This document shows positions 1 to 6,176 of a stretch of DNA of 33,009 nucleotides, piece after piece. Source of the DNA: Patescibacteria group bacterium (GTDB taxonomy: Bacteria; Patescibacteriota; Patescibacteriia; JAGPKW01); NCBI GenBank assembly GCA_021734125.1, contig JAIPJN010000006.1, forward strand, positions 1 to 33,009. The letters are read 5' to 3'. Both the position numbers and the translations under genes were made by a program. The notes beneath the pieces were generated by a model, which made no database searches, was not told where the DNA came from, and saw nothing but the letters and a program-made list of their open reading frames with translations. Within the stretch, counting starts at the first letter, position 1. Each line of letters starts with the position of its first letter.

Positions 1-190
1 GTAGGAACGCGCCACGGCGCGTTCCCACAATCAATAATTATTATATTAATATTATTAAACAAATTACACGGTTTATTTCGGATTATTTAATGTGCGTTTT
101 AATTTTAAATTAATATTTTTTACATTTAAAAAGGAACGCGCCATGGCGCGTTCCCATAATCAATAATTATTATTAATATTATTAAATAAA
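1..190. repeat. Pair of REP-like palindromes with duplicated AT-rich flanks
   Basis: Two near-identical palindromes lie at 4-25 and 133-154, with arms GGAACGCGCC/GGCGCGTTCC. The first is preceded by GTAG. Each is followed by a nearly identical AT-rich flank that starts CAATCAATAATTATTA (27-70 and 156-197). The stop codon of the patatin gene lies inside the second flank copy. No gene is seen in 1-190. The GTAG-plus-palindrome layout resembles REP elements mobilised by RAYT transposases, but no RAYT gene is in the window, so the mechanism is inference. Confidence 0.8.
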
Positions 191-979
191 TTATACAAAT
201 TTTTCATTTTCTAGTTTTTCTAAAGTTAATTGATACCCATAATTTATAAGTTCCTTATAATTCTTTTTTCTAAAATCTAATGAATTTATTGCTATGTCTG
301 GATTTAATGATAATAATTTTATTTTTTTCATATTTTTAAAATAATGTATATCTTCAATACTTTCTTTTCTTTGCATTATTTTTATAGAATTTTTTAATAC
401 TGAAATTCTATCATTTTTATTTATTTCTAATAAAGACATATCTAAATTAGAAAGTAATATGTGTTTATTCTTTTTTATTAACTTTATCGGGGTATTATCC
501 AATATTCCGCCATCACTTAAATATTTACCATCTATTTCTACTGGCGGAAAAATTCCAGGTATTGCCATACTAGAAATTAAAGCAGGGAAAAGAGGACCAT
601 CTTTAAATATAATTTCCTCACCCGTATTTATATCTGTTGCATTAAATGATAATGGGATTTTTAAATCAGAAAAATTATCAGCTTTTATAAAAGTTTTTAG
701 AAATTTTATTAGATTTTCAACAGTTTTTTTATCAGAAAATTCTAACTTAGTTAAAATTTTTAATAAATTTAATTCTCCTAAAATTTTATTAAAATCAATT
801 TGTGGATCAGAACAATAAACAGCGCCTATAATTGCACCTATTGATGTTCCTGATATTTCTGTTATCTTTATATTTTTTTCTTTTAAAGCTTTTAAGACTC
901 CAATATGAAAAAACCCTCTAGCTCCACCACCACCTAATACTAATCCTACTTTTTTTATGTTTTTTTTAAATAAAATCAT
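191..979 (-). CDS. Patatin-like phospholipase (RssA-type)
   Basis: This is a 262-aa patatin-family serine lipase or acyl hydrolase. Visible motifs are the oxyanion glycine-rich loop GGGGARG (about residues 16-22), the nucleophile motif GTSIG (about 44-48) and the catalytic DGG (about 155-157), in the usual order of the Ser-Asp dyad family. No signal peptide is seen, so it probably acts in the cytoplasm or at the inner membrane face on phospholipid or lysophospholipid. The start is supported by an extended -10 about 27 nt upstream on the minus strand. There is no SD. The last codons overlap a repeat flank that is duplicated downstream of the first REP-like palindrome, so the 3' end has been touched by repeat activity. 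It appears monocistronic. The family is clear; the substrate is unknown. Confidence 0.9.
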   Translation of the reverse strand: MILFKKNIKKVGLVLGGGGARGFFHIGVLKALKEKNIKITEISGTSIGAIIGAVYCSDPQIDFNKILGELNLLKILTKLEFSDKKTVENLIKFLKTFIKADNFSDLKIPLSFNATDINTGEEIIFKDGPLFPALISSMAIPGIFPPVEIDGKYLSDGGILDNTPIKLIKKNKHILLSNLDMSLLEINKNDRISVLKNSIKIMQRKESIEDIHYFKNMKKIKLLSLNPDIAINSLDFRKKNYKELINYGYQLTLEKLENEKFV

Positions 980-1005
980 TATTTTTTAATTATTTTTTCT
1001 ATCTT

Positions 1006-1014
1006 ATTATAACA
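1006..1014 (-). promoter_or_regulatory. Extended -10 promoter of the patatin gene
   Basis: On the minus strand this reads TGTTATAAT, the same extended -10 found before many genes in the window. The predicted start leaves a leader of about 20 nt before the ATG at 979. No clear -35 is seen. Confidence 0.6.
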
Positions 1015-1061
1015 TTTATTTTTTTATTTAAATATTTTTTAAAAAAATTAGCTTTTTTTAA

Positions 1062-1067
1062 TATAAT
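1062..1067 (+). promoter_or_regulatory. -10 element for the structured leader RNA
   Basis: TATAAT lies about 37 nt upstream of a tiny ORF with an AAGGAG SD. It would start transcription near 1074 and so cover the whole structured region. Confidence 0.45.
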
Positions 1068-1087
1068 TTTAATCTAAAATTTATTTT

Positions 1088-1230
1088 ACTAAGGAGCCTT
1101 TTTATGGTAAAATTCTATCGTGAAAATTGAATACCAACTGCGACATCAAGATCCTCATCGAGTGACCTTCGTCGCAGTTGGTTTTTAAGAACCATATTGC
1201 ATGGTTTTTAAGCTCGTGGGGATCTTTGTG
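1088..1230 (+). ncRNA. Unidentified structured RNA / leader with 8-codon ORF and crossing helices
   Basis: This block is more GC-rich than its surroundings. An AAGGAG SD precedes an 8-codon ORF (1104-1130, MVKFYREN). P1 is a perfect 12-bp stem, ACCAACTGCGAC (1133-1144) with GTCGCAGTTGGT (1171-1182), followed by TTTTT. P3 is AACCAT (1190-1195) with ATGGTT (1201-1206), again followed by T's. P2 pairs the P1 loop (1148-1162, AAGATCCTCATCGAG) with 1213-1226 (CTCGTGGGGATCTT) over about 14 bp with one bulge. P2 crosses P1, so the two form either a pseudoknot or a switch. A short peptide before a terminator-like stem resembles an attenuator, but P2 closes downstream of the terminator-like stems, which is not classical attenuation. 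It does not match any riboswitch, tmRNA, SRP or 6S RNA I can recall. Confidence 0.55.
1104..1130 (+). CDS. Possible 8-codon leader peptide MVKFYREN
   Basis: The ATG follows AAGGAG with a 7-nt spacer. The TGA stop lies 3 nt before the 5' arm of P1, so a terminating ribosome would cover that arm. The AAGGAG complements the CTCCTT in this genome's 16S tail. No strong amino-acid bias is visible that would indicate the sensed amino acid. It could also be a chance ORF. Confidence 0.3.
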   Translation: MVKFYREN

Positions 1231-1268
1231 TTCCTCAAAAAAATTATTATTATATTATTTTTTTAGAG

Positions 1269-1463
1269 ATGAAAAAAATACAAAAAACATTCGATGAAAT
1301 TTTAGAAAACACTAGAAATATTAAGTCAAAAGACTTAATTACTTATTATAATTTAGAAAATAAAAATGATGAATTTAAAAATGCTTATAATAGGGGAGTT
1401 GAAGATGCTAAAGAAAGGTTTTTAACTTTTTTAACCGTATTTTCTATAAAAAATAACTTATAA
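1269..1463 (+). CDS. Small hypothetical protein (64 aa)
   Basis: This is a 64-aa, charged, probably helical protein without a signal peptide or membrane segment. I do not recognise the family. It lies 40 nt downstream of the structured RNA and could be what that leader controls. The SD is weak (AGAG directly before the ATG). A perfect 8-bp inverted repeat with a 4-nt loop (ATTAAGTC, 1320-1327, with GACTTAAT, 1332-1339) lies in the coding region, faintly like the hairpin-tiled genes, but most of the gene has no such structure. It converges on rplS and a strong palindrome separates the two. Confidence 0.5.
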   Translation: MKKIQKTFDEILENTRNIKSKDLITYYNLENKNDEFKNAYNRGVEDAKERFLTFLTVFSIKNNL

Positions 1464-1517
1464 ATTATTTTATATAAAATCAATTATTATTAATAATCCA
1501 AATATTTATCATAAAAA

Positions 1518-1542
1518 GGGGCCAGCGATCGCTGGCCCCTAC
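1518..1542. terminator. REP-like palindrome acting as shared terminator (64-aa gene / rplS)
   Basis: A perfect palindrome with 11-bp arms (GGGGCCAGCGA/TCGCTGGCCCC) and a CTAC end is followed on the minus strand by a T-run. It lies between convergent genes and can serve as an intrinsic terminator for rplS. The GTAG/CTAC end links it to the REP-like elements elsewhere, although the core differs. Confidence 0.65.
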
Positions 1543-1558
1543 ATATTTTTTATATATT

Positions 1559-2092
1559 TTATATTGTTTCATATTTTAATTTTCTTCTTTTTTTGTTTCT
1601 TACAAAAAGAATTTTTGATTTCTTTACTTTGTTTAAATTCTTAAGAAGTTCTACTTTTTCTATAGAAGGTAAATTTATTGGATAAATTTTTTCCACAACA
1701 TGTCCAGTTTTATATTCTTTTCTAACTGTAAATGTAGCACCTGTTTGATTTCCATGTTTTCTTCTAATAACTAAACCTTCAAAGGCTTGGGTTCTAATTT
1801 TTTCTTTTCCTTTTGAATCTACTTCAGATATTTTCTGATAAACCTTAATATACATACCTGTTTTTATTTCTGAAGTTGAAATAATATTTTTGTCTTTAAC
1901 TGTTTTTTCTTTAACAGAATTCTTTTCTGTTTCTACTTTTTTTTCATTTTTTTCAGTTGAATTTTCTTTTATTGCTGTTTTTTCTTCACCTTCTTTAGCA
2001 GAATTATTTTCATTTACTTCTTTTTGTTCTTTTTTTATTTCTAAATCTTTTTCTTGAGATTTAGGTTTTTGTGTTGTTTTTTCTTCTGACAT
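1559..2092 (-). CDS. rplS: 50S ribosomal protein L19 with Lys/Glu-rich N-terminal extension
   Basis: Residues from about 72 onward match L19: the SH3-like barrel with GMYIKVYQKI, FEGLVIRRKHGN and TFTVRK, and a basic C-terminus with KVKKSKILFVR. L19 lies at the 30S-50S interface. The protein is 177 aa against about 115 in most bacteria. The extra 70 residues are a low-complexity Lys/Glu/Asn/Thr tail without obvious fold. The ATG overlaps the end of the upstream kinase gene by 32 nt, implying translational coupling; no SD is visible. A start inside the extension is possible, but the continuous frame and overlap support the long form. It is last of three minus-strand genes (rluD-like, kinase, rplS). 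Confidence 0.9.
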   Translation of the reverse strand: MSEEKTTQKPKSQEKDLEIKKEQKEVNENNSAKEGEEKTAIKENSTEKNEKKVETEKNSVKEKTVKDKNIISTSEIKTGMYIKVYQKISEVDSKGKEKIRTQAFEGLVIRRKHGNQTGATFTVRKEYKTGHVVEKIYPINLPSIEKVELLKNLNKVKKSKILFVRNKKRRKLKYETI

Positions 2093-2711
2093 ATTCTTTA
2101 TATTCTTTAATGATAATATTGGATAAATTATCCGGCATTGTATTATTAATTTTTATATAATCTTCATCTTTTTCTCCAAAATAATTTCTGAAAACTTGAA
2201 TTTTGTTTTCAGATTTTTGGGTAAAGTGAGTATATATTACGAAATTATATATTGAAAGATTATTTATGTCAACTTTATATAATTTCTTATATCTTTTTAC
2301 TTCAGATTTTCTTCTTTTTATAGTTTCTTTTTCTACTATTTTAATTTTTTTATTTTCTCTTTTTGCAATTCTATTTACTCTTACAGAAAAATCTCCTTGC
2401 ATATACACTTTAAAAGATTCAATATTTTCCTTTTCTAACAAAATTCCAGCCATTCTAGTGGGAACTACAATATTATTATTATTTTTACAATACTCAATAA
2501 CTCTATCATCTATTTCATAGTCTATTTCTGGGTGTTTTTTTATATATTTTGAAAAAAATACATCTTCTGAAATACCTTTTTCTTTCGCTATTTGTCTTGC
2601 TATATCACCTGAAGAAATAAGTTTATAATTCAATTTTTTTGCTATCATTTCAGCTATTGTTGATTTTCCACATCCAGGTTTACCGGTTATTGTAATAATA
2701 TTTTTATCCAT
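2061..2711 (-). CDS. Cytidylate kinase-like P-loop kinase
   Basis: A 216-aa AAA-type nucleoside-monophosphate kinase fold. The Walker A is GKPGCGKST (about residues 11-19), followed by YKLISSGDIAR, typical of the archaeal-type/CPR cytidylate kinase group, and an arginine-rich lid near residues 112-140. The likely reaction is phosphorylation of CMP or dCMP with ATP. It lies between rluD-like and rplS with overlaps on both sides (8 nt and 32 nt), so it is co-transcribed and probably translationally coupled. A divergent Cmk is the simplest reading; another small-molecule kinase of the same fold cannot be excluded. Confidence 0.75.
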   Translation of the reverse strand: MDKNIITITGKPGCGKSTIAEMIAKKLNYKLISSGDIARQIAKEKGISEDVFFSKYIKKHPEIDYEIDDRVIEYCKNNNNIVVPTRMAGILLEKENIESFKVYMQGDFSVRVNRIAKRENKKIKIVEKETIKRRKSEVKRYKKLYKVDINNLSIYNFVIYTHFTQKSENKIQVFRNYFGEKDEDYIKINNTMPDNLSNIIIKEYKEYVRRKNNTKT

Positions 2712-3396
2712 TTTCTAAAGTTTTTAAAAAATTTTTTAATTCTTCTGGAAGTTCTATTTTTATTTTTTGTTTATCTCCATATATATCAATAAATTCTAAG
2801 TAATATGAATGAAGAAATAATCTATTTAATTTATTTGGTATTTTTATAGACTTTGGTTTATATACATTGTCACCAGCTATATATCTAGAAATAGATTGGG
2901 CATGAATTCTTATTTGATGTGTTCTTCCAGTTTTAATAGCAGCTTCTATCAAACAAAATTTCTTATAATTTTGCACTACTTTTATTTTAGTAACTGCTTC
3001 TTTTGCTTTGTCATTATCTGTAACACAAAATTTTGATTTATTTGTTTTTGATCTTCCTATTTTATTTTCTATTGTAAGATCTGAATATATATTTCCATGA
3101 ACTAAAGCTAAATATTTTTTAATAATTTTTCTATCTTTAAAAAGATTTTTAAAATATAAAAATCCCTCTTGAGTTCTAGCTATTATCATTAATCCTGAAG
3201 TGTTTTTATCTAATCTATGAACTATTCCTGGTCTTAATTCTGATTCTCCTATATTTTCAATTTCTGGATATTTTTCAATTAAAAAATCTACTAATGTAGC
3301 TTCAGGATATTTTTCATTAGCTTTATGGACAGTTAACCCAGACGGTTTATTTATAATAATATAATCTTTTGTTTCTTTTATTATTTCTATATTCAT
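2704..3396 (-). CDS. RluA/RluD-family 23S rRNA pseudouridine synthase
   Basis: 230 aa. Visible are the N-terminal NKPSGLTVHKA and the catalytic HRLDKNTSGLMIIAR, whose Asp forms the covalent intermediate (about residues 62-76). They are followed by KKYLALVHG and the later GRTHQIRIHA block. This is the short RluA/RluD architecture without an S4 domain, modifying U in large-subunit rRNA. It is first in a three-gene minus-strand operon with the kinase and rplS, a ribosome-related grouping. A TGCTATTAT -10 lies about 20 nt upstream. Whether it acts as RluD, RluC or RluA cannot be decided from sequence alone. Confidence 0.9.
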   Translation of the reverse strand: MNIEIIKETKDYIIINKPSGLTVHKANEKYPEATLVDFLIEKYPEIENIGESELRPGIVHRLDKNTSGLMIIARTQEGFLYFKNLFKDRKIIKKYLALVHGNIYSDLTIENKIGRSKTNKSKFCVTDNDKAKEAVTKIKVVQNYKKFCLIEAAIKTGRTHQIRIHAQSISRYIAGDNVYKPKSIKIPNKLNRLFLHSYYLEFIDIYGDKQKIKIELPEELKNFLKTLENG

Positions 3397-3470
3397 TTTA
3401 TTTTATTTTATTATTACATAATAGCAGAATTAGTGTATTTTTGGAACTTTAAGATTATAAAAAAAAATGT

Positions 3471-3476
3471 TAGAAT
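3471..3476 (+). promoter_or_regulatory. Extended -10 giving a near-leaderless xseA mRNA
   Basis: TGTTAGAAT ends only 6 nt before the ATG of xseA. Initiation about 7 nt downstream would begin the mRNA at or next to the start codon. Confidence 0.55.
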
Positions 3477-3482
3477 TATCAC

Positions 3483-4688
3483 ATGTTAGATGATAAAAAA
3501 ACAAAAGAAATTATAGAAAATAATATATTTACAGTTTCTTCTTTTTTGGATCTTTTAAATTTAACTATAAAACAAATTAAAGTAAAAGTTCAAGGAGAAG
3601 TTGTACAACTTACTAAAAACACAGCTAAAGGCCATGTTTATTTTTCTATTAAAGATAAAAAAGATAATGCAGTAATGAATTGTGCTATTTGGAAATTTAA
3701 TTATCAAAAATCTTCTATAGATTTAGAAGAAGGTATGGAAATTGTTGTAAATGGTAATTCTAATATTTATAAACCTAATGGTAGATTTACTTTTATTGCG
3801 AATACTGTTGAACTTCTTGGAGAAGGAGCTCTTAAAAAAGCTTATGATGAATTAAAATTAAAACTTGAAAAAGAGGGTTTAATGGATGAAGATAAAAAAA
3901 AGATTATTCCTAAATTTCCTAAAAAAATTGGTGTTATTACTTCAAGAAGTGGTGCTGTTATAAATGATCTTTTAAATAATCTTGGTAATTATGGATATCA
4001 AGTTAAATTAATTCATTCTAGCGTAGAAGGTGCTGAAGCTATTCATGATCTTCTTCCTGCTATAAAAACTATGAAATGTAAAGATATAGATGTTTTGTGT
4101 ATTTTAAGAGGGGGAGGATCACTTGAATCTTTTGCCTCTTTTAATAATGAAAATTTTATAAGAGAAGTTGCTAATTTTCCAGTTCCTGTAATTTCTGGCT
4201 TGGGACATGATAAAGATATTCCTCTTACAGCTCTTGTATCTGATTATTATTCTTCTACTCCAACTGGAGTTGCATCTTATCTTAATGATTCTTGGAATAA
4301 GGCTAAAATAAATATTGATTCTTATGAAAAATTAGTAAAAAGTAAATTTGAAAATTATATTAATATTTTAAATTCTAAGATTTTAGAATCTGAATTTAAG
4401 ATTAAATCATATATTAAAGAAATTACTAATTTTTATGATAATTTTTTATATAAATTATCTACTTATTTAAAAAATATTAAAACTAAGATAGGTGAGCTTG
4501 AATACAAAACAGAAAATTTTAGAAAAAATATTGAATCAAATAATCCTGAAAAACATTTAAAATTAGGTTATTCTATTATTAGAGATAAAGATGGAAAAAT
4601 AGTAAGTAAAAAAGAAAATATAAAAATAAAAGAGGATTTTTCTGTTACTCTTAGTGATGGAAATATAATAGGGGAGAGAATAAAATAA
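3483..4688 (+). CDS. xseA: Exodeoxyribonuclease VII large subunit
   Basis: 401 aa, the usual length for XseA. An N-terminal OB-fold (about residues 20-115) is followed by the nuclease core with GVITSRSGAVINDLLNNL, LRGGGSLESF and SGLGHDKDIPLTALVSD, then a long coiled region and a C-terminal LGYSIIRDKDG block. With XseB it degrades single-stranded DNA in both directions and contributes to repair. xseB follows after 14 nt. The start follows an extended -10 so closely that the mRNA is probably leaderless. Confidence 0.96.
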   Translation: MLDDKKTKEIIENNIFTVSSFLDLLNLTIKQIKVKVQGEVVQLTKNTAKGHVYFSIKDKKDNAVMNCAIWKFNYQKSSIDLEEGMEIVVNGNSNIYKPNGRFTFIANTVELLGEGALKKAYDELKLKLEKEGLMDEDKKKIIPKFPKKIGVITSRSGAVINDLLNNLGNYGYQVKLIHSSVEGAEAIHDLLPAIKTMKCKDIDVLCILRGGGSLESFASFNNENFIREVANFPVPVISGLGHDKDIPLTALVSDYYSSTPTGVASYLNDSWNKAKINIDSYEKLVKSKFENYINILNSKILESEFKIKSYIKEITNFYDNFLYKLSTYLKNIKTKIGELEYKTENFRKNIESNNPEKHLKLGYSIIRDKDGKIVSKKENIKIKEDFSVTLSDGNIIGERIK

Positions 4689-4702
4689 ATTAACTAAAAA
4701 AT

Positions 4703-4912
4703 ATGTCTGAAAATAAAGTAGATTTATCAAAAAATTTAAAAAAATTAGAGGAAATTTCTTCTTGGTTTGAAAATCAAAAAGAACTTAATGTAGAGGAGGG
4801 TTTAAAAAAAGTAAAAGAAGCTTTAGGTTTGGTAAAAGAGAGTAAAAAAGAACTTCAAAATGTAAAAAATGAATTTGAGGAAATAGAAAAAGAGTTTGAG
4901 GAAGAAAAATAA
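4703..4912 (+). CDS. xseB: Exodeoxyribonuclease VII small subunit
   Basis: 69 aa, helical, with the family pattern LSKNLKKLEEISSWFE followed by LNVEEGLKKVKEAL and a Glu/Lys-rich coil. It is the small non-catalytic partner of XseA. It lies 14 nt after xseA in the same operon and has no visible SD. The stop is followed directly by the array of GTAG-ended palindromes. Confidence 0.92.
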   Translation: MSENKVDLSKNLKKLEEISSWFENQKELNVEEGLKKVKEALGLVKESKKELQNVKNEFEEIEKEFEEEK

Positions 4913-4920
4913 TTTTTTAT

Positions 4921-5230
4921 TTTATAATTTATGTAGGGGCGCACATTGTGCGCCCATTTAATTTAAAAAATAATGTTTTATTTTATGATTTATGTAGGGG
5001 CGCACATTGTGCGCCCGTTTAATTTAAAAAATAATTTTTTATTTTATAATTTATGTAGGAACGCGCCGTGGCGCGTTCCATTTTTGTCTATTAATGTTTT
5101 TATATAAAATTGCACGTTTATTTTCATGTGCGTTTAATTTAAAAAATAATGTTTTATTTTATAATTCATGTGGGAACGCGCCATGGCGCGTTCCACCCAA
5201 TTTTATCCATTAATGTTTTTATATAAAAAT
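4921..5230. repeat. Array of four GTAG-ended REP-like palindromes
   Basis: Palindromes start at 4933, 4994, 5055 and 5170, spaced 61, 61 and 115 nt. The first two have the core GGGCGCAC/GTGCGCCC. The last two have GGAACGCGCC/GGCGCGTTCC, yet the flanking AT-rich spacer (AATTTAAAAAATAAT, then ATTTTATAATTTATG) is shared by all. The longer spacer adds a small GCAC/GTGC hairpin with TTTATTTT between its arms. So the core has been exchanged while the flank stayed. No protein-coding gene is seen here; the 60-aa ORF of the track starts in the last palindrome and is spurious. Confidence 0.85.
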
Positions 5231-5261
5231 CCTCCAAATGTCCTTGCATATTCCACATCTA

Positions 5262-5290
5262 TTGACATTTTATATAAAATATGTTATATT
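5262..5290 (+). promoter_or_regulatory. Sigma70-type promoter of the first hairpin-tiled gene
   Basis: TTGACA (5262-5267), a 17-nt spacer, then TATATT (5285-5290) with an extended TG. The following ATATCTTAAAAAT is shared with the leader at 32729-32745. Confidence 0.7.
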
Positions 5291-5315
5291 ATATATATCT
5301 TAAAAATCAAAAAAT

Positions 5316-5342
5316 CCCTAATAAAAATAGGGGGTGTGGAGG
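5316..5342 (+). promoter_or_regulatory. 5'-UTR hairpin plus strong GGAGG ribosome-binding site
   Basis: A CCCTA/TAGGG hairpin (5316-5320 with 5328-5332) lies just before GGAGG (5338-5342), 4 nt from the ATG. Strong canonical SDs are rare elsewhere in this window. The SD decides the start at 5347 rather than the track's 5281. Confidence 0.7.
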
Positions 5343-5346
5343 AATT

Positions 5347-6066
5347 ATGAAAAAGGTATTATTTTTTTTGGTGATTTTTTTCTTTTCTGTCAGTTTCATC
5401 AGTGCTGAGACGCTGGTGAATTTCAATGTGATAAATATTCTCGCCGTTCCTTTCGATCAGCGAGAAGACATGAATAAATATGACCAGGAAAGGATTAATA
5501 ACCTGGTCATGTTAGAAGCATCTCTTAAAAAACCTCTAACGAAAAAATTGGAGGTTGAGTTTATTTTGAATCCCTATATAGTCCAAGAAGGACTTATAGG
5601 GATCAATTTCAAACCCATATTATCATTATATGGGTTTGAAGGATTAAGGTTCGGACTTGCTTCAGAGTGGAAGCTTGCCGAGCCAGGGTGCTCAAGTTTT
5701 TATTGGGTACCTAAAATCTCCCTTCTTGTTTCATATAAGAAAGGGGATTTTAAAATAAGTTCTTCTGTTAATTTGGCAGAAGAACAATTTGGAGGTTTTT
5801 TTACTTATCATATAGGTAAAGAAACCTATTTAAAAAGCTTTGTGAAGTTTCCCTTCACAAAGCTGGAGATTCCCATTTATGACTCCTATGGAGTCATAAC
5901 TGATTGGGGTAATTCAGGATTTACCCCAGAAATTGGATTTAAGGTAATTAAATCCAACCTAATAATCGGTGCTGAAATACAGCCTGATTATTGGGCAAAT
6001 CTTGAAGGAAACCCTATGTACACATTAAAAGTGTGTGTAGGGTATTCATTTTCTAAAGAATTGTAA
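5347..6066 (+). CDS. Exported beta-rich protein encoded by a hairpin-tiled gene
   Basis: 239 aa from the ATG after GGAGG. A clear signal peptide (about residues 1-20, ending SFISA) precedes ETLVNF. The mature part has many alternating hydrophobic and aromatic stretches, ends in VGYSFSKEL, and lacks further membrane helices, as in an outer-membrane beta-barrel or a secreted beta protein. I do not recognise the family. Codon use (CTG, CTC, GCC, GTC, CGA, CAG) is unlike the AGA- and A/T-ending genes around it. The coding sequence is almost continuously covered by inverted repeats, for example 5608-5640 (13-bp perfect stem), 5836-5864 (12 bp), 5877-5899 (10 bp, 3-nt loop) and 5933-5957 (10 bp). 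REP-like palindromes lie on both sides. Foreign origin is likely; function is unknown. Confidence 0.8.
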   Translation: MKKVLFFLVIFFFSVSFISAETLVNFNVINILAVPFDQREDMNKYDQERINNLVMLEASLKKPLTKKLEVEFILNPYIVQEGLIGINFKPILSLYGFEGLRFGLASEWKLAEPGCSSFYWVPKISLLVSYKKGDFKISSSVNLAEEQFGGFFTYHIGKETYLKSFVKFPFTKLEIPIYDSYGVITDWGNSGFTPEIGFKVIKSNLIIGAEIQPDYWANLEGNPMYTLKVCVGYSFSKEL

Positions 6067-6108
6067 TTGTTTGAATCAACCATAGTTGGTTTCTACATAT
6101 ACAATTCT
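6057..6108 (+). other. Nested hairpin spanning the stop codon
   Basis: AGAATTGTA (6057-6065) pairs perfectly with TACAATTCT (6100-6108). Inside it AACCA (6078-6082) pairs with TGGTT (6087-6091). The outer arm contains most of the stop codon. Confidence 0.7.
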
Positions 6109-6144
6109 ATTCCGTTTAACGTAATGTTAAGCGGAATTTTTTTA
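6109..6144 (+). terminator. Intrinsic terminator of the first hairpin-tiled gene
   Basis: ATTCCGTTTAAC pairs with GTTAAGCGGAAT (one U.G) around a GTAAT loop, followed by seven T's. Confidence 0.85.
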
Positions 6145-6176
6145 TTGTAAAATATAGTTTTATTATATAAATTCCC

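Noticed and set aside
459-818. 119-aa plus-strand ORF
   Set aside because: Shadow of the patatin gene, which has clear motifs on the minus strand.
1104-1211. Recoding of TGA as an amino acid in the leader ORF
   Set aside because: TGA as sense would extend the leader ORF, but the long genes use TGG for Trp and terminate normally; no other support.
1088-1230. tmRNA, T-box or known riboswitch
   Set aside because: No tRNA-like ends, no tag ORF ending in Ala-Ala, no T-box sequence, and no known aptamer core recognised.
2266-2520. 84-aa plus-strand ORF
   Set aside because: Antisense to the cytidylate-kinase-like gene; low-complexity hydrophobic translation.
4933-5194. CRISPR array
   Set aside because: Spacing is regular for two intervals, but the palindromes vary and the AT-rich spacers are themselves repeated. 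No cas genes are present.
5168-5350. 60-aa ORF
   Set aside because: Starts in a REP-like palindrome and runs through the promoter and leader of the next gene.
5347-6066. Chimeric assembly explaining the foreign-looking gene
   Set aside because: The gene lies between native repeats whose flanks recur elsewhere in the window, and two similar genes occur about 26 kb away. Read mapping would settle it; I regard it as less likely.
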